This document shows positions 25,502 through 33,938 of a stretch of 35,944 bases of DNA, one piece after another. The first letter of the stretch is position 1; each line of letters starts with the position of its first letter. The notes under the pieces are model-generated. The model had not been told where the DNA came from. It did no database searches and saw nothing but the letters and a program-made list of their open reading frames with translations. This DNA comes from Lachnospiraceae bacterium (GTDB lineage Bacteria > Bacillota > Clostridia > Lachnospirales > Lachnospiraceae): the NCBI GenBank assembly GCA_029062885.1, contig JAIDPH010000280.1, positions 1-35,944 on the forward strand. Reading direction: 5' to 3'. A program made the position numbers and the translations under genes.

Positions 25502-26389
25502 ATGCACATTAGAAAAGTAATTGTAACGGGAGTTGCCGCAGTTTTGCTTGTCGGTTCGACGCTCAGCGTATCCGCTGCCGGACCTTCCACCAGTAATTAT
25601 GTAAAAGAGCTTAAAAAAAGCGGAAAGGAAAGCCTAATTATCGATGTTGAGGCATACAAGGCGGCCTACAGCGATTTGGCAGCAGCTTTCGGTGATAATG
25701 ATTATGCTTATATAGAGCATTATCTGACCGTTGGTGTCTTTGAGGGCAGAACTAAAGGAGTATTGTTTGATCCTCTGGTTTATGCGGCGGCATACGGTGA
25801 TGTCGGAGCGGCTTTCGGTAATGATATTTCCGCTATTGTGGATCACTATATAAACTTTGGAGCTGCGGAAAACCGCACATATGGTACGGCAAATGGCTAT
25901 GCAGACATCGCGACTGCGCAAAAAGTCGGCAGCCCGAGTATTGCAGTACAGAGAAGCGCTTACAATACCAACGCGGCAATAACCAATTTTGGAACAGGAA
26001 CTGTGGCTGCTGGCAATGCTGGAGCGAACACTGCGGTAACTGCTAACGGCTACATCACTTCAGATGGTAGTAATTTGGCTACAGTAACAGCGGTAAATGC
26101 TAATATCAACAGCACTCCTTCTGTAACTTCCGGTAACATAAATAATACGCCGAGTTACAATCATACCACTTCTATTTACGGGGATAACGAGCACAAGACT
26201 CTGCTGCGGGTTGAGTACTATGATGATAACAATAAGCTGTATGAGTATTCGGATGTAGTCTATAGTGATAAAGATACCAATTCCTATACGGAAACGGTAT
26301 ATCGTTATGATGAGGAGAGTAAAGAGGAGATTGTTACACGTACGGACACTTACGTAAACGGAGAACTCGTATCTTCTGAAAATCATTAG
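25502..26389 (+). CDS. Secreted protein with two YxxxYxD...HYxxxGxxExR repeats
   Basis: A 295-residue exported protein: signal peptide MHIRKVIVTGVAAVLLVGST with a likely cleavage near residue 26. Two ~39-residue repeats follow (about 48-86 and 90-128), sharing the pattern AYxAAYxD..AAFG.D..A...HY...G..E.RT.G. Similar repeats occur in bacterial surface proteins, including S-layer-like ones. The middle (about 130-225) is Ala/Asn/Thr/Ser-rich and low in complexity. The C-terminal ~75 residues are rich in Tyr/Asp/Glu, with beta-like YxxxDKDTNSYTETVYRYDEES. No sortase or lipobox signal is seen. The start has GAAAGGGG 7-8 nt upstream. The function is unknown, probably cell-surface. Confidence 0.85.
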   Translation: MHIRKVIVTGVAAVLLVGSTLSVSAAGPSTSNYVKELKKSGKESLIIDVEAYKAAYSDLAAAFGDNDYAYIEHYLTVGVFEGRTKGVLFDPLVYAAAYGDVGAAFGNDISAIVDHYINFGAAENRTYGTANGYADIATAQKVGSPSIAVQRSAYNTNAAITNFGTGTVAAGNAGANTAVTANGYITSDGSNLATVTAVNANINSTPSVTSGNINNTPSYNHTTSIYGDNEHKTLLRVEYYDDNNKLYEYSDVVYSDKDTNSYTETVYRYDEESKEEIVTRTDTYVNGELVSSENH

Positions 26390-26414
26390 TTAATATGAAT
26401 AGTTGGAATTTCTG

Positions 26415-26445
26415 GCGGGCGCATTTCTCAGGAAAGTGCGCCCGC
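26415..26445 (+). terminator. GC-rich hairpin between the secreted protein gene and the next operon
   Basis: GCGGGCGCA and TGCGCCCGC form a perfect 9-bp stem, extended by TTTC/GAAA with one bulged base. No T run follows, so termination is uncertain; an mRNA-stabilising hairpin is an alternative. Confidence 0.45.
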
Positions 26446-26467
26446 TGTTACGGGTAGGAGTATTGTT

Positions 26468-27169
26468 ATGAAAACCATAAAATATGCAGTATTAACTTTA
26501 TTATTTATAACGTTAAGCATCTCCACCGCTCTTTTGGTTTATTTACACTTTTTTGCATCGGATATGGAGGACCTTTCAGGTGAGTGGACTGCAAATCTGG
26601 ACATGACAGAACAGGCTGCAGTCGCAGCATATAGCTGGCTGCAGGACATAGAAGCCGTATCTGTCTCCATAGAGGATATGGAGTCTTATATGCAGGATCT
26701 GACTATCCAAGTTAATTTAACTTTAGAACAAACTGCCCGCTCCGAGGGAACCTTCCGGTGCAGTGTATCACAGGAAAGCTATGATGCCTGTAATCAGGCG
26801 GCTTATGAAGCGTTTGCTTTTGCATTTAAGGAGATTTTGGCAGAAAGGCTCCACATGGCAGGATATACTGACAGCGCAGACCGCGAAGACATTGAAACGC
26901 TTGTAACTGAGACATTCGGAATGTCTACAGTATCATATTTGATGTCCTGCGGTCCTGCGCTACTGCCTTCTTTGGAAGATTTACAGGCCCAGTATGATGG
27001 AAGAGGCACCTATGAAATTGCAGAAGGTATTCTGACCAGACAATATGACGACGGTCAGCCAGATGATATAAAGGTCGAATATTATATCAGTAATGATTAC
27101 AATTTAATCTTGTCAGAAGAAACATCTCTTATCTTGTATGAAAAACAAGTGGAAGGGGAGGAACAATGA
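26468..27169 (+). CDS. Unknown membrane-anchored extracytoplasmic protein
   Basis: A 233-residue protein with one N-terminal hydrophobic segment (about residues 7-29, VLTLLFITLSISTALLVYLHFF) that is either a signal anchor or an uncleaved signal peptide. The remainder is acidic, extracytoplasmic and helical in its middle part (SYDACNQAAYEAFAFAFKEILAERL), with a beta-like C-terminus. I do not recognise the family. Its end overlaps the start of the downstream D-Ala-D-Ala carboxypeptidase gene by 4 bp (ATGA), so the two are translationally coupled and may act together at the cell wall. GGTAGGAG lies ~8 nt before the ATG. Confidence 0.8.
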   Translation: MKTIKYAVLTLLFITLSISTALLVYLHFFASDMEDLSGEWTANLDMTEQAAVAAYSWLQDIEAVSVSIEDMESYMQDLTIQVNLTLEQTARSEGTFRCSVSQESYDACNQAAYEAFAFAFKEILAERLHMAGYTDSADREDIETLVTETFGMSTVSYLMSCGPALLPSLEDLQAQYDGRGTYEIAEGILTRQYDDGQPDDIKVEYYISNDYNLILSEETSLILYEKQVEGEEQ

Positions 27170-28617
27170 AAATAATCCTACAGAAAATAAGATTCCTAAT
27201 ACTGTGCGTAATCCTGATATGCTCAATCCTTCCTGTCAGAGTAGAAGCAAGCTACGAAATTCCCGGAATCTGTCAGGTACAGACTGAGATTGAAACCGCA
27301 TTCACTGTGAAAACTTTGGATTATGGTTACGATAACAATGCTTATCTTTCCCTGCGTGATATGGCTATGGTTCTTAAAGATACAGATAAATCTTTTTCAC
27401 TGGGAATTACAAGTAATACCGTATCCATGAACATAGGAAATAATTATGTACCCGTGGGAGTGGAAAATGAACCTTGGGAAGATGACGAAAACCCCAACAT
27501 TTCTTTACGACGAAACGAATTCAAGGTTAATGATGAAGATGTAAATTACTATACTCTGATTATGAAACTGCCCTCAGGATATTACGATTGCTTCATGATG
27601 GCGGCAGATCTGGCTATGATATTAGATGTTGACATCACTGTTTCCGATACAGACCTTTTGCAGATTAATACACAGGATTCCTTCCATGTATCCCCTATAG
27701 ATTTGGAGCAGGACGGATATTTTTACGGAGTCAACAGCGTACTGGTAGGAGATGCAACTACAGGAGAAGTATACTATCAGTATCAGTCTGATATGCCCTA
27801 TCCCATAGCAAGTACCACTAAGATTATGACATGTCTTCTGGCTATGGATGCCATCTCAGAGGGACGGATTACCCTTGGGGATTGGGTCACTATCTCTGAT
27901 GAAGTTCAGGCGCTATCTGTTTCAAGCGACGGAGTAATTCCTTTGACGGCCGGAGAACAGATTACCGTGCAAGACCTCCTGCTGGGAGCGCTTCTGCCAT
28001 CCAGCAATGAATGTGCATTGTGTCTGGCTGAATCTATCGCAGGTTCGGAGGAAGCTTTTGTCGAAATGATGAATCAGAAAGCACTTGAATTAGGTCTTTC
28101 TCAGGCAGTCTTTTTTAACAGTCATGGTCTGCCTTCTTATACTGAAGAGCCTGTTCCCTCAAAGCGTCAAAACCGCATGAGTGCAGAGGATATGTTTCGA
28201 CTTGTATCCTACCTTTTGAAAGTATATCCCCAGATTACAGACATAACATCTCTGGAATCTGCTACATTAGAATGCCTCGACCTTGAGGTGCGCAATACTA
28301 ACCCGCTTCTGAAAAATATGCCCGAAGTCACCGGATTGAAAACCGGAACTACCAACAAAGCAGGAGCCTGCCTGGTTACATCCCTGACCGCGGACGATGG
28401 AATACTGGAACATGATTTGGTAGTTATTGTCCTTGGCACCGAGGATTCGATAGAGAGGGGTCGCGTTTCGGGATTGCTGGCAAGATATGCCCTGAATACC
28501 TTTTATATGGGAATAGAAGAACCGGAACATGATGCTTCTTTACAGACATCCGGGAATCTGCCCATACACGCCGAGGCAGCAGTGGATTTGATACTTCAGA
28601 CAGCAAAAAAACACTAA
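27166..28617 (+). CDS. D-alanyl-D-alanine carboxypeptidase (S11, DacF-like)
   Basis: A 483-residue exported penicillin-binding protein that would trim the terminal D-Ala from peptidoglycan stem peptides. A signal peptide occupies the first ~28 residues. Residues ~50-185 resemble the copper-amine-oxidase N-terminal-like domain found in Clostridial surface proteins (YLSLRDMAMVLKDTDKSFSLG). The S11 domain shows all three active-site motifs: STTK (S216, K219), SSN (S279-N281) and KTGTT (K392). The C-terminal ~60 residues may include a short extension instead of the usual membrane helix; no clear C-terminal anchor is seen. It is coupled to the upstream membrane protein gene by a 4-bp overlap. Confidence 0.93.
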   Translation: MKIILQKIRFLILCVILICSILPVRVEASYEIPGICQVQTEIETAFTVKTLDYGYDNNAYLSLRDMAMVLKDTDKSFSLGITSNTVSMNIGNNYVPVGVENEPWEDDENPNISLRRNEFKVNDEDVNYYTLIMKLPSGYYDCFMMAADLAMILDVDITVSDTDLLQINTQDSFHVSPIDLEQDGYFYGVNSVLVGDATTGEVYYQYQSDMPYPIASTTKIMTCLLAMDAISEGRITLGDWVTISDEVQALSVSSDGVIPLTAGEQITVQDLLLGALLPSSNECALCLAESIAGSEEAFVEMMNQKALELGLSQAVFFNSHGLPSYTEEPVPSKRQNRMSAEDMFRLVSYLLKVYPQITDITSLESATLECLDLEVRNTNPLLKNMPEVTGLKTGTTNKAGACLVTSLTADDGILEHDLVVIVLGTEDSIERGRVSGLLARYALNTFYMGIEEPEHDASLQTSGNLPIHAEAAVDLILQTAKKH

Positions 28618-28647
28618 TTTATATGAAAGGCATGTGAGGAATTACAT

Positions 28648-31600
28648 ATGAAAATTAAAAAGCATTTGCAGGACATTATTTATGTTGTTTTCCTTTTTGT
28701 GGCCATTATCATTTTGTTCGTTTTGTTTACGGCACGGAACAGCAGCCGGATGGAGAAACAAAACAAAGATTATGCGGCGGACTCTGCTCGGATGAAGTCC
28801 GAACATATTGATGATGAATTGAATAATGCCCTGAACCGAATCAATGCATATGCATATTTTGCGGGAGAAAGTCTGGGTGAGACAATGATTACGGCACAGA
28901 TGCTCAGTCAAATTGAAGAACACTCACAGTTTGATGCCATAATGTTCACGGATTTAGACGGTGTGGATCATGCTTCTGACGGACGGACTGCGGAGGCGAT
29001 GGCGCGAAGGTTTTATAATGATGGCATAAGCGGAAACAGAGGCATAGAAGTTATATTTGATTCTCCGTTTTTTGATGAGACAATGTTATGTTTTTATTCG
29101 CCTGTTCGTGTCAATGGAGAAATCGTAGGTGTATTGCGGGGAGTCTTTCTTGCAGAGGAATATTTAAGAAACATGCTTAACACTACATATTTCGGAGAAG
29201 AGGCCCATGTTTTTTTGTGTACACCGGACGGCACGGTCATTGCAAGTTCTGATGGTAAAGACTATGAAAATCCTCTTATTGATGCACTTACGGAGAATGG
29301 TGTAATTGACCGGACAGTTGCCGAACAGGTCAGGCAAATTTTTGACAATGGAGGGGAAGGCGCTTTTGTATGCGGCGCCTCAAGTAAAACGGACAATATC
29401 TGTGTCACATATCTGCCGCAGAACAGTTACGTTTTGGTGCAGACATTTCCGAAAAATGTTACACAGCACATGATTGCGGAAGAAAATTTTGCGGGAATAC
29501 AGCTGGAGGCTATGATTATCCTTCTGTTTGTTATATATATTGTATTAATTATTATTCGTGCCGGACAAAGAAGGAAACAGCTGGAGAAGGAAAACCGTGA
29601 GATGGGATACATTATAAGCGGTGTCAATACACTGTTTACCAGATTTGCAATGGTTGATTTTGAGGAGGATACCTATCAGTATCTGGCAGGAACCAAACCC
29701 GAGGGCGGAGAAATTGAAGTCTCCGGAAGCTATCAGGATCTCATAGTTTTTCTGTCGTCCGCTGTAGTAGAAGACCAACGTCAGGAACTTGCTGATTTTA
29801 TGAAAAAAGATTCTATTATTGCAGCTATGGCTGAACATAATGACCTGCGGTATGAGTGTCATGTAGTAAAAAACGGACGCTCGGAATGGGAGCATATGAA
29901 TGTTGTCTGTCTGGAAAGAAAAGACAATATGGTTTCCAAGGTTCTCTATATCCGTCAGAATGTTACTGAGTTAAAAGAAAAAGAACTGCGTATTCAGGCA
30001 GAAAGGGCGCTGGCAATCCGAAAGGAAAGACAATATCAGATAGCTCTCATGTCCAGTGCTTTCAGCAGATTTGAGTTTAATCTGACTAAGGATCTAATTG
30101 AGCAGGATATTACCCGTGTCATAGACGGGAAAAAGATATCGTTCCTTGAACGAGTGGGATTGACGGCGCCATGTAAAGCCTCAGAATGTTTTGAAAAGTG
30201 GAAACAGTTTGTTTTGGAGGAATCCAGGGAGGATTATGATGCTGTAGTAAACACGGAAAATCTGCTTAGATGTTATGAGAAAGGCGATAGAGAAGTCATA
30301 GCAGAGTATTGGAGCGGAACTTCCGATGAGAATCAGATGTGTGCGCGCCAGTCTTTTGTTATGGCAAAAGATGACAATACAGGCGACATTATGGTCATGG
30401 TGGTGTCAAAAGATATTACTGAACAGGTAAAGAAGCAGAGGGAGCAGACCCAGGCTTTGCAGGATGCTCTGATGCAGGCACAGCATGCAAACAGGGCTAA
30501 GACCACATTTTTGTCTAATATGTCCCATGACATTCGTACGCCAATGAATGCTATAATAGGGTTTTCAACTATTGCTGTCAGCCATATCGACAATAAGGAT
30601 CAGGTTATGGATTGCCTGCAGAAAGTTCTTTCTTCCAGTAATCATCTCTTAAGTCTGATTAATGATGTTCTTGACATGAGCAGGATTGAGAGTGGAAAAG
30701 TGCAGATTAAAGAGCAGGAGTGCAATATATCCGAAATTATACATAATCTGGTAAATATTATTCAACCCCAGGTTAAAGCAAAGCAGCTTGAGTTGTTTAT
30801 TGATACATTTGAGGTAATCAACGAGGATGTTATCGCAGATCCTTTGAAGCTGAATCAGATATTTATCAATCTGTTAAGTAATGCCGTAAAATACACGCCT
30901 GCCGGAGGAACGATTTCGTTCCGTATTATGCAAAAGACAACGTTCAGGCACGGATACGGCGATTATACATTTATCGTTAAGGATAATGGAACAGGAATGT
31001 CATCGAGTTTCGTAGAGCATATCTTTGAACCGTTTGAAAGAGAGAGTACAGTGACTCAGAGCGGTATTCAGGGAACGGGATTAGGTATGGCCATCACCAA
31101 AAACATTGTGGAAATGATGAACGGTACTATCAGCGTTGAGAGCGAGTTGGGTAAGGGAAGCACATTTACGGTAGAAATCGGATTAAAACTACAGGATATA
31201 GAAAAAACAGAAAAACAGATCAGTGAGCTGGAAGGTCTGCGGGCTCTGGTGGTTGATGATGATTTTAATGTCTGCGACAGTGTCAGCAGGATGCTGAAAC
31301 AAATAGGTCTTCGCGCTGAGTGGACGACTTCAGGCAGAGAAGCGGTGTATCGTGCAAAGGCTGCTCATGATGAGGGAGATTCATACCATACATTTATTAT
31401 TGACTGGCAGATGCCGATACTCAGCGGAGTGGAAACAGCAAGAAAAATTCGTGAGACGGTTGGCAATGAAGCTCCTATTATCATATTGACTGCATATGAT
31501 TGGACGGATATAGAGGAGGAAGCAAAGGCTGCGGGCGTTACGGCTTTCTGTGCTAAACCCATGTTTATGTCAGATTTGAAAACAGTGTTGCTTGCCGCTA

Positions 31601-32034
31601 ACAATCTGTTGGAAAAACAGGAGGAGGTTCCTGAATGGACCTTGGCTGACTTTGGCGGAAAACGTATACTCCTGGTGGATGATATTGAGATAAACCGCGA
31701 GATAGCTCAGGTGATTTTGGAGGAAGCAGGTTTCGTTGTGGATACCGCGCCGGACGGAACAGATGCGGTGGCAATCATTGAAAAGGCGGAAGAATATTAT
31801 TACGATGCAATATTAATGGACGTGCAGATGCCTATTATGGATGGTTATGAGGCTACAAGGACTATCCGCAGACTTCCGAGAAAAGATGTGAAAGATCTGC
31901 CCATCATAGCCATGACTGCGAATGCGCTGGAAGAGGATAAAGCGGCTGCATTGCAGAATGGAATGAACGCCCATATTGCCAAACCTCTCGATATGGATGT
32001 ATTTATATCAGTGCTTAAGAAGTTTATTAGTTAA
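28648..32034 (+). CDS. Hybrid sensor histidine kinase with two receiver domains
   Basis: An 1128-residue membrane sensor. TM1 lies at about residues 11-30, followed by a dCache-like extracellular domain (about 35-275, with FDAIMFTDLDGVDHASDGR and VFLCTPDGTVIASSDGKDYEN). TM2 lies at about 285-303 (AMIILLFVIYIVLIII). Two PAS-like regions follow up to ~600. HisKA carries the phosphorylated His in SNMSHDIRTPMNAI (H627). The HATPase domain has NQIFINLLSNAVKYTP, DNGTGM and GTGLGMAI. Two receiver domains follow: REC1 (D919 in IIDWQMP) and REC2 (D1058 in LMDVQMP). There is no output domain and no adjacent response regulator, so its target is encoded elsewhere. GAGG lies ~9 nt before the ATG. MITE copy 1 starts directly after its stop codon. 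Confidence 0.95.
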   Translation: MKIKKHLQDIIYVVFLFVAIIILFVLFTARNSSRMEKQNKDYAADSARMKSEHIDDELNNALNRINAYAYFAGESLGETMITAQMLSQIEEHSQFDAIMFTDLDGVDHASDGRTAEAMARRFYNDGISGNRGIEVIFDSPFFDETMLCFYSPVRVNGEIVGVLRGVFLAEEYLRNMLNTTYFGEEAHVFLCTPDGTVIASSDGKDYENPLIDALTENGVIDRTVAEQVRQIFDNGGEGAFVCGASSKTDNICVTYLPQNSYVLVQTFPKNVTQHMIAEENFAGIQLEAMIILLFVIYIVLIIIRAGQRRKQLEKENREMGYIISGVNTLFTRFAMVDFEEDTYQYLAGTKPEGGEIEVSGSYQDLIVFLSSAVVEDQRQELADFMKKDSIIAAMAEHNDLRYECHVVKNGRSEWEHMNVVCLERKDNMVSKVLYIRQNVTELKEKELRIQAERALAIRKERQYQIALMSSAFSRFEFNLTKDLIEQDITRVIDGKKISFLERVGLTAPCKASECFEKWKQFVLEESREDYDAVVNTENLLRCYEKGDREVIAEYWSGTSDENQMCARQSFVMAKDDNTGDIMVMVVSKDITEQVKKQREQTQALQDALMQAQHANRAKTTFLSNMSHDIRTPMNAIIGFSTIAVSHIDNKDQVMDCLQKVLSSSNHLLSLINDVLDMSRIESGKVQIKEQECNISEIIHNLVNIIQPQVKAKQLELFIDTFEVINEDVIADPLKLNQIFINLLSNAVKYTPAGGTISFRIMQKTTFRHGYGDYTFIVKDNGTGMSSSFVEHIFEPFERESTVTQSGIQGTGLGMAITKNIVEMMNGTISVESELGKGSTFTVEIGLKLQDIEKTEKQISELEGLRALVVDDDFNVCDSVSRMLKQIGLRAEWTTSGREAVYRAKAAHDEGDSYHTFIIDWQMPILSGVETARKIRETVGNEAPIIILTAYDWTDIEEEAKAAGVTAFCAKPMFMSDLKTVLLAANNLLEKQEEVPEWTLADFGGKRILLVDDIEINREIAQVILEEAGFVVDTAPDGTDAVAIIEKAEEYYYDAILMDVQMPIMDGYEATRTIRRLPRKDVKDLPIIAMTANALEEDKAAALQNGMNAHIAKPLDMDVFISVLKKFIS

Positions 32035-32039
32035 TGAGT

Positions 32040-32181
32040 CAGGTAATTGCGAAACTGTTATTGCAAGTCACGAACTTACGCAACATAAACAAAAACGGCG
32101 CTCACCGCAAGCGAAATCGCACCTTATTTTGTTTATGTTGTGTAAGTTCTGGTTATCGAAATAGAATTTCGCAATTTCTTG
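32040..32181 (+). mobile_element. Palindromic MITE-like element, copy 1, with target-site duplication
   Basis: A 142-bp element flanked by the exact 10-bp direct repeat GTTAATGAGT (32030-32039 and 32182-32191). Its ends are inverted: CAGGTAATTGCGAAA on the left and, as reverse complement, CAAGAAATTGCGAAA on the right (13 of 15 identical). Inside, 32072-32094 and 32127-32149 form a 23-bp stem with one G-T pair around a ~32-nt loop containing a CGCT/AGCG helix. No coding capacity is seen. It lies between the convergent sensor kinase and GH43 genes, where it may also act as a bidirectional terminator. Confidence 0.75.
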
Positions 32182-32205
32182 GTTAATGAGTGAATGAAAG
32201 GAAAA

Positions 32206-33549
32206 TTACTTCATAAATACAAAAGATTTAAACTCAAAAAGATATCGGCTTTTGAACGATTCACCGCTCCAATCATTGGGATATTCCGTTGAAACTCTGA
32301 AAAAGACGCTATGCCTGCCCGTTACGGCTTTAACCCTTTCCGTAATGACGCCGCCGTTACGCCCTATCCGAAGCTGTCCGATTTCCTCATCATCAACGAG
32401 AACATGAAGTATACTGTCGCAGCCCATGCCACAGACGTCTACTGACAGTTCCATGGTTTTGCTGCCGAAATCATCTCCGAAGTCAAAATATTTATATCCT
32501 ATAATGCATCTATCGGTAATTCCCGTAACAACCCTTTCAAAAACATTTTTTTCAGTGATGATAGCGCCGCCCTTTAGTACACAGGCGATTTCTGCCGGAG
32601 TTATTTTATATGGATTGAGAGAATCCTCAAACCCAAGCGAGGTCATTTCAACCGTTGGGATAGTCCCATCGGGAAGAATATTGATTTTTTCAACGCATCC
32701 GCGGCGTGACATTATAGTCCCGTTTGTCATTCTATGATAGAAAATGTACCATTTACCGTTCACCTGCATGATTGAGCCGTGGTCGTTTCCACCGGGATAA
32801 TCCACGCCGTTGTCAACAATATACCCCTTGTAAGTGAATGGACCGGTCGGCTTATCGGATACCGCATATGCGAGTCTGCTTCCGCGCATAGGAGAGTATA
32901 TCAGATAGTATGTATCACCTATTTTTCTTGGAGAACAGGCTTCAAAGAAAAGGCTGTCCGGCTCGGTAAAGCCGCCTTTTTCCGTAGATTCGCACGGAAT
33001 AATATGTTCAATGCAGCTTCCGTCAATGATCTCGTACATATTATCGCTGTTTACTTCCGCCATAAATGAACGCTGATATCCGCAGTATATGTATGTCCGC
33101 CCGTCATCATCAACAAGCACTCCCGGATCGATAAACCAGCCATTGCAGCAGATTTCATCGGAAATCGTGTACTTATACTTGGACAGCAGTTTGAAAGGTC
33201 CCTCGGGCTTATCGCTGACAGCGACACAGCCGATGGAATTGACTATATAAGCATAAAGATAATACTTACCGTCTTTTTCAACGACATCGGGGGCATAAAG
33301 ATGGTTGGACTCGTCCGTCCAATCTGTGTCTGCGGGGTAGTCTACGGTTTCCCGTGTACGGAAAATATCTCCGTGGCATACCCATTCGTTAAGGTTATTA
33401 AGAGGCGCGCTCCAGCACTTCAAAACATAATCGCAGAATTTCACTGACCCGGAATTATCGTGGGAACCGTAAACATACAGTCTGTCGCCGAAAACTCTGG
33501 GTTCGCCGTCGGGAATGTATTCCCAGGGGGGGAGGTATGGATTTGGCAT
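32206..33549 (-). CDS. Glycoside hydrolase family 43 protein with C-terminal CBM6-like domain
   Basis: A 447-residue GH43 enzyme, probably an arabinofuranosidase, xylosidase or arabinanase-type exo-enzyme. The five-bladed propeller shows the N-terminal IPDGEPRVFGDRLYVYGSHD (D14/E16 region, where the general base normally sits), the middle aspartate in WFIDPGVLVDDDGRTYIYCG (D141) and the general acid in FFEACSPRKI (E203). HGSIMQVNGKWYIFYHR is also typical. Residues from ~325 (EKNVFERVV...KYFDFGDDFGSKTMELSVDV) form a CBM6-like beta-sandwich. No signal peptide, so probably cytoplasmic. AAAGGAG precedes the ATG. The substrate cannot be fixed. The gene lies between two MITE copies. Confidence 0.9.
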   Translation of the reverse strand: MPNPYLPPWEYIPDGEPRVFGDRLYVYGSHDNSGSVKFCDYVLKCWSAPLNNLNEWVCHGDIFRTRETVDYPADTDWTDESNHLYAPDVVEKDGKYYLYAYIVNSIGCVAVSDKPEGPFKLLSKYKYTISDEICCNGWFIDPGVLVDDDGRTYIYCGYQRSFMAEVNSDNMYEIIDGSCIEHIIPCESTEKGGFTEPDSLFFEACSPRKIGDTYYLIYSPMRGSRLAYAVSDKPTGPFTYKGYIVDNGVDYPGGNDHGSIMQVNGKWYIFYHRMTNGTIMSRRGCVEKINILPDGTIPTVEMTSLGFEDSLNPYKITPAEIACVLKGGAIITEKNVFERVVTGITDRCIIGYKYFDFGDDFGSKTMELSVDVCGMGCDSILHVLVDDEEIGQLRIGRNGGVITERVKAVTGRHSVFFRVSTEYPNDWSGESFKSRYLFEFKSFVFMK

Positions 33550-33577
33550 AGTATTTCTCCTTTACGTTTTTCTATAA

Positions 33578-33718
33578 TAGTCAATTATAAAACTGTATCA
33601 TAAGTCACGAACTTATTAATCATAAACAAAAACGGTGCTCATCGCAAGCGCAATCGCCCCTTATTTTGTTTATGATTAATAAGTTCTGGATATTGAAATG
33701 AAGTTTAGCTATTAGCTA
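33578..33718 (+). mobile_element. Palindromic MITE-like element, copy 2
   Basis: This copy aligns with copy 1 over its whole length: AAGTCACGAACTTA, the loop with CGCAAGCG, and TAAGTTCTGG are conserved. The stem (33608-33630 with 33663-33685) is a perfect 23-bp pairing. The variable stem segment is TTAATC/GATTAA instead of CGCAAC/GTTGTG. The ends are decayed (TAGTCAATTATAAAA on the left) and no clear target-site duplication is left. It occupies most of the predicted 5' leader of the GH43 gene on the minus strand. Confidence 0.7.
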
Positions 33719-33730
33719 TTTATACTATAC

Positions 33731-33758
33731 ATTATAAGTACGGTGGAAAAATATTCAA
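33731..33758 (-). promoter_or_regulatory. Promoter of the GH43 gene
   Basis: On the minus strand, TTGAAT (33758-33753) and a perfect TATAAT (33736-33731) are spaced by 16 bp. Transcription would start near 33724, just outside MITE copy 2, and give a ~175-nt leader made almost wholly of the element. Confidence 0.55.
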
Positions 33759-33839
33759 GTCTGAAATCATTTGAGGAATATAGAAAAATGTGTAATCATA
33801 AGTAAAATCAATATATCCTTTATCTCGACTTCTAGATTA

Positions 33840-33869
33840 TTGCAGGTGAAGCTTTCGCTATGATATAAT
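33840..33869 (+). promoter_or_regulatory. Promoter with extended -10 for the gene at 33939
   Basis: TTGCAG (33840-33845) and TATAAT (33864-33869), 18-bp spacing, with TG one base before the -10 (extended -10). With the GH43 promoter and MITE copy 2 this accounts for most of the 389-bp gap 33550-33938. Confidence 0.55.
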
Positions 33870-33938
33870 TACTTCGAGCGCGACAATAATTATGCGTCTG
33901 ATTATAAAAAATGTTTATGAGAATATGATTGTCACCAC

